Assembly: GCA_900318775.1 (NCBI GenBank)
Contig: ONLY01000003.1
Location: 62,001-126,000, forward strand
Origin: an uncultured Prevotellaceae bacterium
GTDB lineage: Bacteria; Bacteroidota; Bacteroidia; Bacteroidales; Bacteroidaceae
Reading direction: 5' to 3'
DNA: 64,000 nucleotides
The position numbers and the translations under genes are program-made. Shown here piece by piece: positions 17,619 to 26,277 of this stretch (the stretch's first letter is position 1; every line of letters starts with the position of its first letter). Under the pieces are notes generated by a model, which saw only the letters and a list, made by a program, of their open reading frames with translations, was not told the DNA's origin and did no database searches.

Positions 17619-18437
17619 ATGGATTGGATTCAAGCTTTGATTTTGGGCATCGTTCAGGGCCTCACGGAGTATCTCCCCGTCAGCAGTAGCGGACACTTGC
17701 AAATCGGCCAGCATCTGCTGGGCGTGAACGAAGTGGGCGGACTCACCTTCGACATTGTGGTGCATGTGGCTACCGTACTCTCCACACTCGTCATCCTCAG
17801 GAAAGAAGTGACATGGATATTCAAGGGACTCTTCATTTGGGACGGCCGGCTGAACAACCAGCAGAGATATGCCATCAACATTCTCATTTCGATGATTCCA
17901 ATCGGCATCGTTGGTCTTTGTTTCAAAGACTACGTAGACGCCATCTTCCAAGACAGTCTCACCGTAGTGGGCACTTGCCTGCTGGTGACGGCTTGCCTGC
18001 TGGCACTCACACACTTCTATCAGCCAACGGAACGCGAGAAAATCTCTCCGATACACGCCTTCGTCATTGGCTTGGCACAAGCTTGCGCTGTGCTGCCAGG
18101 ACTTTCAAGAAGTGGTTCCACGATTGCCACCGGCCTTTTGCTGGGCAACAGCCGCAAGAACCTTGCGCAATTTTCATTCCTCATGGTCATTCCACCCATC
18201 TTGGGCGAGGCGCTGCTAGATTTCAAGCATATTGTTGCCCCCAGCGCAGAATACATCGCTGAGCATGGTGAAGCGGCACAGATTCCGATGACAGCCCTTG
18301 TGGTGGGCTTCCTTGCCGCCTTCGTCAGCGGCTGCTTTGCCTGCAAGTGGATGATTGCCTTCGTGAAACGCGCCAAGCTCATCTACTTCGCTCTCTATTG
18401 TGCCATTGTTGGCGCTCTCGCTCTCTATTTTGCATAA
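17619..18437 (+). CDS. uppP: Undecaprenyl-diphosphatase UppP (BacA)
   Basis: Dephosphorylates undecaprenyl pyrophosphate to recycle the lipid carrier for peptidoglycan and surface glycans, and confers low-level bacitracin tolerance. The 272-residue integral membrane protein carries both family signatures: [13 protein letters not shown] at residues 14-26 with the catalytic Glu and His, and [18 protein letters not shown] around 159-176 with the catalytic Arg. Length is typical. It sits 39 nt after DUF3098 and 36 nt before truB. Confidence 0.97.
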   Translation: MDWIQALILGIVQGLTEYLPVSSSGHLQIGQHLLGVNEVGGLTFDIVVHVATVLSTLVILRKEVTWIFKGLFIWDGRLNNQQRYAINILISMIPIGIVGLCFKDYVDAIFQDSLTVVGTCLLVTACLLALTHFYQPTEREKISPIHAFVIGLAQACAVLPGLSRSGSTIATGLLLGNSRKNLAQFSFLMVIPPILGEALLDFKHIVAPSAEYIAEHGEAAQIPMTALVVGFLAAFVSGCFACKWMIAFVKRAKLIYFALYCAIVGALALYFA

Positions 18438-18473
18438 ACCCTATTACGGCAGAGCACTTTTCTGTCCACACTC

Positions 18474-19259
18474 ATGAACCCACAAAACGGTGAAATTCTT
18501 ATCTTCAACAAGCCCTACCGTTGGACATCCTTCAACCTGGTGGCTAAAGTGCGGGGAGAACTCTCGCACCGCTTGGGCGTGAAGAAGCTTAAAGTGGGGC
18601 ATGCAGGCACGCTCGACCCGCTTGCCACAGGTGTGCTCATCATCTGCACGGGCAAGAGCACCAAGCTGATTGACGAGCTCCAATCCCACACGAAGGAATA
18701 CGTAGCCACCATCAAACTCGGTGCCACCACCCCCTCGTTTGACATGGAGACAGCAGAAGACGCCACCTTCCCTACGGCTCACATCACCCGCAAGCTGGTA
18801 GAGGAAAAGCTCAGAGCCTTCACTGGGCGCATTGAGCAGATTCCACCCACATTCTCGGCTGTGAAGGTGGATGGCAAACGAGCCTTCAAGTATGCCCGTC
18901 AGGGCGAGGAAGTAGAGCTGAAGCCCAAGATTCTAGTCATTGACGAGCTGGAGATTCTACACTTTGGAGAAGTCAAGAATGAAGCCACCGACGAAGCCAT
19001 TGACCCACGTGAGCGCATCAAGTACCAGAGCGGCAATCTTCAGGGCACCCACCTCTCACTCACCATCCGTGTGGTGTGCAGCAAAGGTACCTATATTCGT
19101 GCTTTGGCACGCGACATTGGCGAGACGATCGGTTCGGGCGGCTATCTGACAGGACTTGTCCGCACCCGCATTGGCCAATACACCCTCCAAGACTGCATGG
19201 ATATCAACGAGTTCCCTCAATGGCTCGACCAGCAGACACTGGAGAAAAATGAAGGCTGA
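18474..19259 (+). CDS. truB: tRNA pseudouridine-55 synthase TruB
   Basis: Makes pseudouridine at position 55 in the T-loop of tRNAs. The catalytic aspartate is Asp48 in HAGTLDPLATGVL. Other blocks are FNKPYRWTSFNLV near the N-terminus, FTGRIEQIPPTFSAVKVDGKR (about 116-136) and VVCSKGTYIRALARDIG (about 200-216). The protein is 261 residues and lacks a clear C-terminal PUA domain, as is usual for short TruB proteins of this phylum. A gap of 81 nt separates it from queA. Confidence 0.96.
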   Translation: MNPQNGEILIFNKPYRWTSFNLVAKVRGELSHRLGVKKLKVGHAGTLDPLATGVLIICTGKSTKLIDELQSHTKEYVATIKLGATTPSFDMETAEDATFPTAHITRKLVEEKLRAFTGRIEQIPPTFSAVKVDGKRAFKYARQGEEVELKPKILVIDELEILHFGEVKNEATDEAIDPRERIKYQSGNLQGTHLSLTIRVVCSKGTYIRALARDIGETIGSGGYLTGLVRTRIGQYTLQDCMDINEFPQWLDQQTLEKNEG

Positions 19260-19340
19260 GGTTGAAGACCATCTTCCCTCCCCACAATTCAAATAGGCAG
19301 AAAGTTAATATCAAATTCCCGTCTATAATCAACTATCAAT

Positions 19341-20423
19341 ATGAAGTTATCACAATTCAAGTTCAAACTCCCGGAGGACAGGATTGCTCTTTATCCACGC
19401 ACTTACAATCCTGAGACAAAGTACTACAACCGCGACGAAGCCAAGCTCATGGTTGTGCACAAAAAGACTGGCGAGATTGAGCACCGTCTCTTCAAAGACA
19501 TCATCGAATATTTCGAAGAGGGCGATGCCTTCGTGTTCAACGACACCAAGGTTTTCCCTGCACGTCTCTATGGCAACAAGGAAAAGACAGGTGCACGCAT
19601 CGAAGTGTTCTTGCTGCGCGAGCTCAACGAGGAGCTCCGCCTGTGGGACGTGCTTGTTGACCCAGCCAGAAAGATTCGTATCGGCAACAAACTCTATTTC
19701 GGTCCTGACGAGTCACTCGTGGCTGAAGTTATCGATAACACCACTTCACGTGGTCGCACCCTCCGCTTCCTCTACGATGGTCCACACGACGCATTCAAAG
19801 AGGCACTCTACTCTCAGGGTGAAGCCCCAATCCCCGACGACATCCGCATGCACCGTCCTGCAGAAGAAGAGGATTTAGAACGTTTCCAGAACATCTATGC
19901 ACGCCACGAAGGCGCTGTAACTGTGCCTGTCACAGGCCTCCACTTCTCACGCGAGCTGATGAAGCGCATGGAGATTATGGGCATTGAGCAGGCTTTCATC
20001 ACCATGCACGCTGGCCTGGGCAACTTCCGCAGCATCGATGTGGAAGACTTGACTAAGCACAAGACAGATTCCGAGCAGATGTTTGTCACCAAAGAGGCTT
20101 GCGACATCGTGAACAAAGCCAAGGAAAATGGCCACAAGATATGCGCAGTCGGCAACACCACCCTGCGTGCACTCGAAACAGCTGTAGGACCAGGCGGATT
20201 CATCAAGGAGTTCGACGGATGGACCAACAAGTTCATCTTCCCTCCATACGACTTCACCGTAGCTGATGCGTTTGTGGTGAACTTCCAGATGCCACTCACC
20301 ACTATGCTCATGCTCGTCACTGCATTCGGTGGCTATGATGTGGTGATGAATGCCTACAAAGAAGCTCTCAAGGGCGACTACATGTTCGGCACCTTCGGCG
20401 ATGCCATGCTTATTATCGACTAA
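19341..20423 (+). CDS. queA: S-adenosylmethionine:tRNA ribosyltransferase-isomerase QueA
   Basis: Transfers the ribosyl part of SAM to preQ1 at tRNA position 34, forming epoxyqueuosine. The 360 residues show the family blocks MKLSQFKFKLPEDRIALYP, VFNDTKVFPARLYG (about 70-83), VTVPVTGLHFS, HAGLGNFRSI and AVGNTTLRALE. Length is normal. It is the only queuosine gene here; the others lie outside the window. The 12-mer TCAACTATCAAT directly precedes the ATG. 26 nt separate it from folK. Confidence 0.96.
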   Translation: MKLSQFKFKLPEDRIALYPRTYNPETKYYNRDEAKLMVVHKKTGEIEHRLFKDIIEYFEEGDAFVFNDTKVFPARLYGNKEKTGARIEVFLLRELNEELRLWDVLVDPARKIRIGNKLYFGPDESLVAEVIDNTTSRGRTLRFLYDGPHDAFKEALYSQGEAPIPDDIRMHRPAEEEDLERFQNIYARHEGAVTVPVTGLHFSRELMKRMEIMGIEQAFITMHAGLGNFRSIDVEDLTKHKTDSEQMFVTKEACDIVNKAKENGHKICAVGNTTLRALETAVGPGGFIKEFDGWTNKFIFPPYDFTVADAFVVNFQMPLTTMLMLVTAFGGYDVVMNAYKEALKGDYMFGTFGDAMLIID

Positions 20424-20449
20424 CCAGCCCACGCGCTGGGCGATTATTT

Positions 20450-20908
20450 ATGCTCAAAGGGGTGCACATAGTTTATCTTTCACTCGGTACAAATCTTGGC
20501 GACAAAGAACACAACCTTGTGTCCGCCATTACAGAAATAGGAAGGCGGATTGGTCCAGTCAGGGCACAATCCGCTTTTCTTACCACTGAGCCGTGGGGAT
20601 TCGAGAGCGAAAACACGTTCCTCAATGCTTCCATACGCATCGAAACCAACCTCTCCCCCATCGCCCTGCTCGACGTGACCCAACAGATAGAGCGCGACAT
20701 GGGACGCACTCAAAAGTCAACTTCCAACCCTAAAACGCCAAGTGCCACCCCTCAACCGTCAACTGTCAACTATCAAGACCGCATTATCGACATTGACATC
20801 TTGCTGTACGATGACCTCCACATCAACACACCTCGGCTCACGATTCCCCATCCTCTCATGCAGCAACGGGATTTCGTGCTCATTCCATTAAAAGAAATAC
20901 TTATATGA
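20450..20908 (+). CDS. folK: Dihydropteridine diphosphokinase (HPPK) FolK
   Basis: Transfers pyrophosphate from ATP to 6-hydroxymethyl-dihydropterin in folate synthesis. Family blocks seen are YLSLGTNLGDKE (9-20), TEPWGFESENTFLNAS (46-61) and RIIDIDILLYDD (111-122) with the metal-binding Asp residues, then TIPHPLMQQRDFVLIPL. Between DMGRT and the DIDILLY block the usual short linker is replaced by about 20 residues of Ser, Thr, Pro and Asn (89-108) that look like translated repeat DNA. The stop overlaps the next start by 4 nt (ATGA). Confidence 0.93.
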   Translation: MLKGVHIVYLSLGTNLGDKEHNLVSAITEIGRRIGPVRAQSAFLTTEPWGFESENTFLNASIRIETNLSPIALLDVTQQIERDMGRTQKSTSNPKTPSATPQPSTVNYQDRIIDIDILLYDDLHINTPRLTIPHPLMQQRDFVLIPLKEILI

Positions 20909-23085
20909 AATCATTCACTTCTTTTCAACTAACAATCCTATTCGCTTTATTTCCCCTCTCACTTATGGCACAGAAACAACTCTTCACCATCAACGACCTC
21001 ATCCCTGGCGGTTCCACCTATTACAGGAACTCTGTGCCTGAAAACAGGTATCTCGTGTGGTGGGGCGACGAGTGCGTGGAGCAAGACATTCATGAGTGCC
21101 GCATCATCAACAAGCAGGATGGTTCCACCCAGACACTTGTCACCCTGGAACAACTGAACGACATCCTGACAAAGGCTGACCATAAGCCTATCCATCATCT
21201 GTACGACACTACCTTCCCCTATGCTGGAAAAACATTTGCTCTCATCACCTTGAGCCATGAAAAGATCCTTGTCGACTGGACTGAAAACAAGGTGGTATGG
21301 CACGCTACACTTTCTCCCGAAGCAGGCAATACAGACTGGAACAAGCCATCTAAATCCATGGCCTACACCAGCCGTCACAACCTCTTCGTTCTCACTGCCG
21401 ATGGCAAGACGCACCAAGTCTCCACTGATGGCAGCCAGGACCTCACATACGGCGCCTCTGTGCACCGCGACGAGTTCGGCATCAGCAAAGGCACCTTCTG
21501 GAGCCCTGACGGCACCCTCCTGGCCTTCTACAAGATGGACCAGAGCATGGTGACAAAATATCCGCAGGTGAGCATCAAATCCCCTCTAGAAACTCTGGAT
21601 TGCTGCGCCACGCTCGACCCTGACCCTTACCCGATGGCAGGCCAGACTTCACACAAAGTCTATGTGGGCATCTTCAATCCCCAGACAGATAAGACGGTCT
21701 ATTTGAACACAGGCGACCCGACTGACCGCTATTTTACCAACATCGCATGGGCTCCCGACGGCAAGAAAATCTATCTCATAGAGCTGAACCGTGACCAGAA
21801 TCACGGTTCCCTAGACGAGTATGACGCTCTGACAGGCAAGAAGCTGCGCACCCTCATCACTGAGGACAACGAGAAATACTTCGAGCCCCTGCACCCCATC
21901 CAGTTCCTGCCTTGGGATGACACAAAATTTGTCTATCAGACACGCAAGGATGGCTACAACCACATCTATCTATACAGCGTGAACGGAGAATGCCTCCAGC
22001 AGCTGACAAAAGGCTCTTTTGAAGTATTCAATATACTGGGATTCAACAAGAAGCAGGAAACTATCCTCTACACATCCAACGAGCAACATCCGCTCCAGCA
22101 GAATGTGTATAAAGTGGACATGAAAGGCAAGCGCACCTTACTGGGTGACGCCACAGGATGGCACAATGCCACCCTTTCCGAGTCGGGCAATTTCTTTACC
22201 GACAACTGCTCATCGCCCGACATTGCCCGCCACATTAATATCATCTCAACGCTCCGTCCAAAAGCGGCGGCACTCACCTACTTCAAGGCTGAAGACCCCT
22301 GGAAGAGCTTCCAAGCGCCTGAAATCAAGACAGGCACCCTCAAGGCTGCAGACGGAATGACCGACCTCTACTACCGTCTCATCCTGCCCACCAATTTCGA
22401 CCCCACGAAGAAATACCCCGCTGTTGTCTATGTCTATGGAGGTCCTCATGCCCACAATATCGATGCCTCCCGCAATTGGGGCGCACGCGGATGGGACATC
22501 TGGATGGCACAGCAGGGATATGTGATGTTCTGCCTCGACAACCGAGGTAGCGAGCACCGTGGGCTTGCCTTTGAGCAAGCTACCTTCCGCCAGCTCGGTG
22601 TGGAAGAGATGAAAGACCAGCTCTGCGGCGTGGACTACCTCAAAAGCCTCCCCTATGTGGACGCCAACCGTCTGGGCGTGCATGGATGGAGTTTCGGCGG
22701 TTTCATGACCACAAGCCTCATGACCACCTATCCCGATGTTTTCAAGGTGGGCGTGGCAGGCGGTCCCGTCATTGACTGGAGATTCTACGAGGTGATGTAC
22801 GGCGAACGCTACATGGACACCCCGCAGGCCAATTCCGAAGGCTATGATCAGGCATCCTTACTCAATAAGGCTAAGAACCTCAAAGGCCGTCTCCTCATCA
22901 TCTATGGAGGAAACGACCCCGTATGCGTACCTCAGCACACCCTCTCCTTCATGCGTGCCTGCATTGATGCCGATACTTACCCCGACCTCTTCACCTATCC
23001 AGGCGACGGGCACAACATGCAGGGCACTGACCGCATACACCTTCACAACACCATTACCCGTTACTTCGAAGACCATCTGAAGTAA
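20905..23085 (+). CDS. Dipeptidyl peptidase IV (family S9B)
   Basis: Removes X-Pro and X-Ala dipeptides from peptides, probably at the cell envelope. The 726 residues have a signal peptide (ILFALFPLSLMAQ), an N-terminal beta-propeller region of about 450 residues (WSPDGTLLAFYKMDQSMV, WAPDGKKIYLIELNRDQN) and a C-terminal alpha/beta hydrolase domain with Ser596 in GWSFGG, Asp671 in GGNDPV and His703 in GDGHN, i.e. a complete triad. The length matches the family. It overlaps folK by 4 nt and ends the operon. Confidence 0.94.
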   Translation: MKSFTSFQLTILFALFPLSLMAQKQLFTINDLIPGGSTYYRNSVPENRYLVWWGDECVEQDIHECRIINKQDGSTQTLVTLEQLNDILTKADHKPIHHLYDTTFPYAGKTFALITLSHEKILVDWTENKVVWHATLSPEAGNTDWNKPSKSMAYTSRHNLFVLTADGKTHQVSTDGSQDLTYGASVHRDEFGISKGTFWSPDGTLLAFYKMDQSMVTKYPQVSIKSPLETLDCCATLDPDPYPMAGQTSHKVYVGIFNPQTDKTVYLNTGDPTDRYFTNIAWAPDGKKIYLIELNRDQNHGSLDEYDALTGKKLRTLITEDNEKYFEPLHPIQFLPWDDTKFVYQTRKDGYNHIYLYSVNGECLQQLTKGSFEVFNILGFNKKQETILYTSNEQHPLQQNVYKVDMKGKRTLLGDATGWHNATLSESGNFFTDNCSSPDIARHINIISTLRPKAAALTYFKAEDPWKSFQAPEIKTGTLKAADGMTDLYYRLILPTNFDPTKKYPAVVYVYGGPHAHNIDASRNWGARGWDIWMAQQGYVMFCLDNRGSEHRGLAFEQATFRQLGVEEMKDQLCGVDYLKSLPYVDANRLGVHGWSFGGFMTTSLMTTYPDVFKVGVAGGPVIDWRFYEVMYGERYMDTPQANSEGYDQASLLNKAKNLKGRLLIIYGGNDPVCVPQHTLSFMRACIDADTYPDLFTYPGDGHNMQGTDRIHLHNTITRYFEDHLK

Positions 23086-23112
23086 AGTACATAAAGCACC
23101 CTTTCAGAAGCG

Positions 23113-23190
23113 CCGCCTTCATCGCAATCACCTCGCACTCTGCAACGTAATTACGATGAAGGCGGTATCGTATTTACGATGAAAGGGGAA
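23113..23190. repeat. Inverted repeat plus two 23-bp-spaced CGATGAA units
   Basis: CCGCCTTCATCG (23113-23124) is a perfect inverted copy of CGATGAAGGCGG (23154-23165). A second forward CGATGAA follows at 23177, exactly 23 bp after the first (23154); the two units share CGTA-TTACGATGAA. It follows the dipeptidyl peptidase stop and might act as a weak terminator, but no T-run follows. Confidence 0.75.
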
Positions 23191-23302
23191 AGAGAAGAGC
23201 GTGTAGCCGCACCACAAAATAGCGTTGCAAGAGGAAGTATATACCTATGCCAAGAAAGAGGGAAAAGCGGCGCAGAAGGGATGAGTCCGCCACTGAAAAA
23301 AG

Positions 23303-23436
23303 CGCCAAATGCCAAATAACAAATAAGAAAAAAATGCCCTTATATATAATATATATTAATAATAGGGATAGAAGTAAATGGATAGGAACTATATTAATAT
23401 AATAACAGGGCCTTCACGCTTATTGGGCATTTGGCG
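23303..23436. repeat. AT-rich element bounded by a 16-bp inverted repeat
   Basis: CGCCAAATGCCAAATA (23303-23318) and TATTGGGCATTTGGCG (23421-23436) are inverted copies with 15 of 16 matches. The 100 bp between them is very AT-rich (ATATATAATATATATTAATA). The outline resembles a small palindromic element, but no target duplication is clear. The rest of the 505-bp gap shows no gene. Confidence 0.6.
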
Positions 23437-23530
23437 TTTGGCAGAAATGCGGATTCGGCACCCCATTCGCCACATTCACTTTTCTTCTAAACTATTCCCC
23501 AAAAACTTTTCTAATTCCAGCATTTTTTCC

Positions 23531-23538
23531 TATCTTTG
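23531..23538 (+). promoter_or_regulatory. Bacteroidota -7 element (TATCTTTG) for ridA
   Basis: TAnnTTTG match 53 nt before the ridA start codon. Confidence 0.6.
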
Positions 23539-23591
23539 TACTGTTATTAGAAAGTACCGGTATTTAAGAATTCAATCATACAACAACAAGC

Positions 23592-23966
23592 ATGAAAGCA
23601 ATTAGCACAAAGAAGGCTCCAGGGGCTATCGGTCCTTACAGCCAGGCCATTGAGGCAGGAGATTTCGTTTACACATCAGGACAGCTGGGCCTGGACCCTG
23701 CAACGGGCGCGTTCCCTGAGGGCGGCGTGAAGGAACAAGCTCGTCAGTCGCTGCTGAACGTGAAGGCCATTCTGGAAGAGGCAGGCACTTCGATGACCAA
23801 CGTGGTGAAGACAACGGTGTTCATGGCCGACATGGGCGATTTTACCGAGATGAACAGCGTGTATGCGGAATTCTTCACAGAGCCCTATCCTGCCCGTTCA
23901 GCCGTAGCGGTGAAGACCTTGCCTAAGAATGCGCTGGTGGAGATTGAAGTGGTGGCAAAGAAGTGA
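23592..23966 (+). CDS. ridA: RidA family enamine/imine deaminase
   Basis: Hydrolyses reactive 2-aminoacrylate and related imines formed by PLP enzymes, protecting other enzymes. The 124-residue protein has the family blocks KKAPGAIGPYSQAIEAG, VYTSGQLGLDPATG and the C-terminal PYPARSAVAVKTLPKNALVEIEVVA, whose Arg binds the substrate carboxylate. The length is typical. It is followed after 28 nt by argB, which may share its transcript. Confidence 0.95.
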   Translation: MKAISTKKAPGAIGPYSQAIEAGDFVYTSGQLGLDPATGAFPEGGVKEQARQSLLNVKAILEEAGTSMTNVVKTTVFMADMGDFTEMNSVYAEFFTEPYPARSAVAVKTLPKNALVEIEVVAKK

Positions 23967-23994
23967 TGTGACGAAACAGCTTAAAAACAAAGCA

Positions 23995-24795
23995 ATGATG
24001 AAGAAACTGACTGTAGTGAAAGTCGGAGGTAAAATCGTGGAAAACGAAAGTACCCTGCAACAACTTTTGAAAGACTTCTCGGCCATCGACGGAGCCAAAG
24101 TCTTGGTGCACGGCGGAGGCCGGTCTGCCACGAAGGTGGCAGCGCAGCTGGGCATTGAAAGCACCATGATTGGCGGACGGCGTGTGACCGATGCAGATAT
24201 GCTGCGCGTGGTGACAATGGTGTATGGCGGGTTGGTGAACAAAAACATCGTGGCTCGCCTGCAAGCTTGTGGCATCAATGCGCTGGGACTGACAGGAGCC
24301 GACATGAACGTGATGCTGTCACACAAGCGACCTCTGAAGAAGGTGAAGATGGATGACGGCACGGAGCAAATGGTGGATTTCGGCTTTGTGGGTGATGTGG
24401 ACCAATGCGACGGACGTATGCTTGCCACACTGATTGGCGAGGGCGTGGTGCCCGTAATGGCTCCGCTGACACACGACAAGCAAGGCCACCTGCTAAACAC
24501 GAACGCAGACACGATTGCGGGCGAAACGGCCAAGGCGCTGGCTCCATACTTTGACGTGACGCTCATCTACAGTTTCGAGCACGCAGGTGTGCTGACCGAC
24601 CCAGACGACGAGACTTCCGTCATTCCCCACATCGACGCAGAGGAATTTGAGCAACTGAAGGCCGACGGAACAGTGAATGGCGGCATGATCCCAAAAATAG
24701 AGAATGCGCTCGAGGCTGTCCGCGCAGGCGTGAAGCAAGTAATCATCACCAAGGCTGACGCCATCGACGGCACGAAAGGGACAGTGATTAGTTGA
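23995..24795 (+). CDS. argB: Acetylglutamate kinase ArgB
   Basis: Phosphorylates N-acetylglutamate (or N-succinylglutamate/N-acetyl-ornithine branch relatives in Bacteroidota) in arginine synthesis. Amino acid kinase fold with KVGGKIVE at the N-terminus, HGGGRSATKVA (phosphate-binding glycines), NTNADTIAGETAKAL for substrate, and NGGMIPKIENALEAVRAGVKQVII at the C-terminus. The start at 23995 gives 266 residues, the family length; an upstream extension to 23929 lies inside ridA and is unlikely. It stands apart from other arginine genes here. Confidence 0.93.
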   Translation: MMKKLTVVKVGGKIVENESTLQQLLKDFSAIDGAKVLVHGGGRSATKVAAQLGIESTMIGGRRVTDADMLRVVTMVYGGLVNKNIVARLQACGINALGLTGADMNVMLSHKRPLKKVKMDDGTEQMVDFGFVGDVDQCDGRMLATLIGEGVVPVMAPLTHDKQGHLLNTNADTIAGETAKALAPYFDVTLIYSFEHAGVLTDPDDETSVIPHIDAEEFEQLKADGTVNGGMIPKIENALEAVRAGVKQVIITKADAIDGTKGTVIS

Positions 24796-24815
24796 CTACA
24801 ATCCACCCACAGAAA

Positions 24816-25322
24816 ATGAATTTCCGGCACGACATCCTTCCACTGAAGAACATTGTTTTCAGAACAGCGTTGCGCATCGTCCTGAACAGGGAGGAAGCGG
24901 AAGACATCGTGCAAGACACACTAGTAAAACTGTGGGAACGCCGCGAGAAACTGGACAAGGTGGAGAACCTGGAGGCTTTCGCGCTGACCATGGCCCGAAA
25001 TCTTGCTCTTGACTGGAAAGAGAAAATGGACAACCAGCATGTATCTTTCGATGACGAAGCGCATGACCGCCTCGACGAGAACACCAATAGCGCTGACAAG
25101 ATGCTGGCACAAAAGGAAACAACGGGAGCCATCGCCCGAATCATCAATTCACTACCCGAAAAACAACGCACCATCATACAACTGAGAGACATCGAAGGAA
25201 AAACTTATCAAGAGATAGCAAACACGTTAAGCATTTCAGAATCAGACGTAAAAGTAACACTCTTCCGCGCACGGCAAGCAATGAAAGAAAAAATCTTGCA
25301 AAAAAAATCATTTTTCTTGTAA
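24816..25322 (+). CDS. ECF-type RNA polymerase sigma factor
   Basis: A 168-residue sigma-70 family regulator with only regions 2 and 4. Region 2 is RTALRIVLNREEAEDIVQDT (with the DIVQDT core) and continues LVKLWERREKL; region 4 is LPEKQRTIIQLRDIEGKTYQEIANTLSISESDVKVTLFRARQ, the promoter -35 reading helix-turn-helix. The ATG at 24816 is chosen; a TTG start at 24792 would overlap argB. It lies 20 nt after argB and 59 nt before a one-TM protein gene, the usual layout for a sigma/anti-sigma pair. The trigger is unknown. Confidence 0.9.
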   Translation: MNFRHDILPLKNIVFRTALRIVLNREEAEDIVQDTLVKLWERREKLDKVENLEAFALTMARNLALDWKEKMDNQHVSFDDEAHDRLDENTNSADKMLAQKETTGAIARIINSLPEKQRTIIQLRDIEGKTYQEIANTLSISESDVKVTLFRARQAMKEKILQKKSFFL

Positions 25323-25381
25323 CTTTTCCGTTCCTCAACCGTCTTCATATCAGAAGCAGTCAAAAAAGACTCACTCAAACA

Positions 25382-25933
25382 ATGGACTACAAGTACATCG
25401 AACAACTTATCGAAAGCTATTTCGCCTGCACTACAACTCTGCAGGAGGAACAGATTCTACGTTCGTTCTTCTCACAAGAAGATGTACCTGCGCATTTGGC
25501 TCAATACGCCAGCCTCTTCAACTACGAAACCGCAGCCAAAGAGGATGTGCTGAGCGAGGATTTTGACGAGCGGATAATGAGTCAAATTGAAACAGCCGAG
25601 ACGAAGGCAGAAGAAGCGAAGAAGCCACGCATCATCAAGCTGGCAGCCCGTTCACTCGCAGAGAGAAGGTTCCTAGGAATTTCACCCCAAGTCTTCACAC
25701 CCTTCTTCAAAGCCGCAGCAGTGGTGGCCATTGCACTCACCATCGGACGCGCCGCAGAACACGCCATTGGTGAGCAGGAAGCCGAAGAGAAAGGCAATGT
25801 GGTGGCAGTTGACCCCTACATCAAAACAAACGATGTGCAGCAAGCCATCCGCGTGAAGGATGTGAGCCAAGCCGAAATGAAAGCAACCAACGACTCCATC
25901 ATCAACATCGCCACCAAGGACGAGATTCAGTGA
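25382..25933 (+). CDS. Single-TM protein, candidate anti-sigma partner
   Basis: A 183-residue protein with a cytoplasmic N-terminal region (EQLIESYFACTTTLQEEQIL, then SQEDVPAHLAQYASLF), one TM helix at about 107-123 (FTPFFKAAAVVAIALTI) and a periplasmic tail of about 60 residues. Proteins with this layout in Bacteroidales often follow ECF sigma genes; the opening YIEQLIESYFACTTTLQEEQ resembles them. No zinc-binding HxxxCxxC motif is present, so an anti-sigma role is inference from context and topology. Confidence 0.6.
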   Translation: MDYKYIEQLIESYFACTTTLQEEQILRSFFSQEDVPAHLAQYASLFNYETAAKEDVLSEDFDERIMSQIETAETKAEEAKKPRIIKLAARSLAERRFLGISPQVFTPFFKAAAVVAIALTIGRAAEHAIGEQEAEEKGNVVAVDPYIKTNDVQQAIRVKDVSQAEMKATNDSIINIATKDEIQ

Positions 25934-26038
25934 TTAACTCGAATACATGAGACCACGCTCTCGCACGACTCACTCAATTGAACTTTTGCTTTTACAAATA
26001 CGATAAACAATTAATGCTTAACTAAACCGAAACCTATT

Positions 26039-26183
26039 GAAGGTAAAGCTGCGAAGCCCAATACCTTCCGCCAAAGGAGACTATCTCCAGAGGCAACATT
26101 GAACTGAGGTTCAATTCTCTTGAAACCAACTTCGTGCTTAGACACGAAAAAAGGGACAACTCCACGGAGATGTCCCTTTTTCT
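26039..26183 (+). ncRNA. Candidate structured small RNA: five consecutive hairpins ending in a terminator
   Basis: On the plus strand five stems follow one another. (1) GAAGGTA 26039-26045 with TACCTTC 26062-26068, with an inner GCT-GCGA-AGC tetraloop stem; (2) GGAGA with TCTCC, 26076-26088; (3) ATTGAAC with GTTCAAT, 26098-26115; (4) TTCGTG with CACGAA, 26131-26148; (5) AAAAGGGACA 26149-26158 with TGTCCCTTTT 26171-26180, ending TCTTT, an intrinsic terminator. It lies in the 344-bp gap between the sigma/TM operon and the convergent hotdog gene. No clear TAnnTTTG promoter is seen, so it could be a processed 3'UTR. No Rfam family could be matched by eye. Confidence 0.5.
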
Positions 26184-26277
26184 TTGCCATGCCCTCATAC
26201 CAATCACAGGTTCCCACCACATGGAAAGGAAATGAGGGCTATCTTTATTAACGTGAGTTCTACGAATTCACGTTATG

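Noticed and set aside
26011-26220. A 69-codon minus-strand frame starting MVGTCDWYEGMAKKKG
   Set aside because: It lies antisense to the consecutive hairpins and their terminator, has no promoter and matches no family; the RNA explanation is better.
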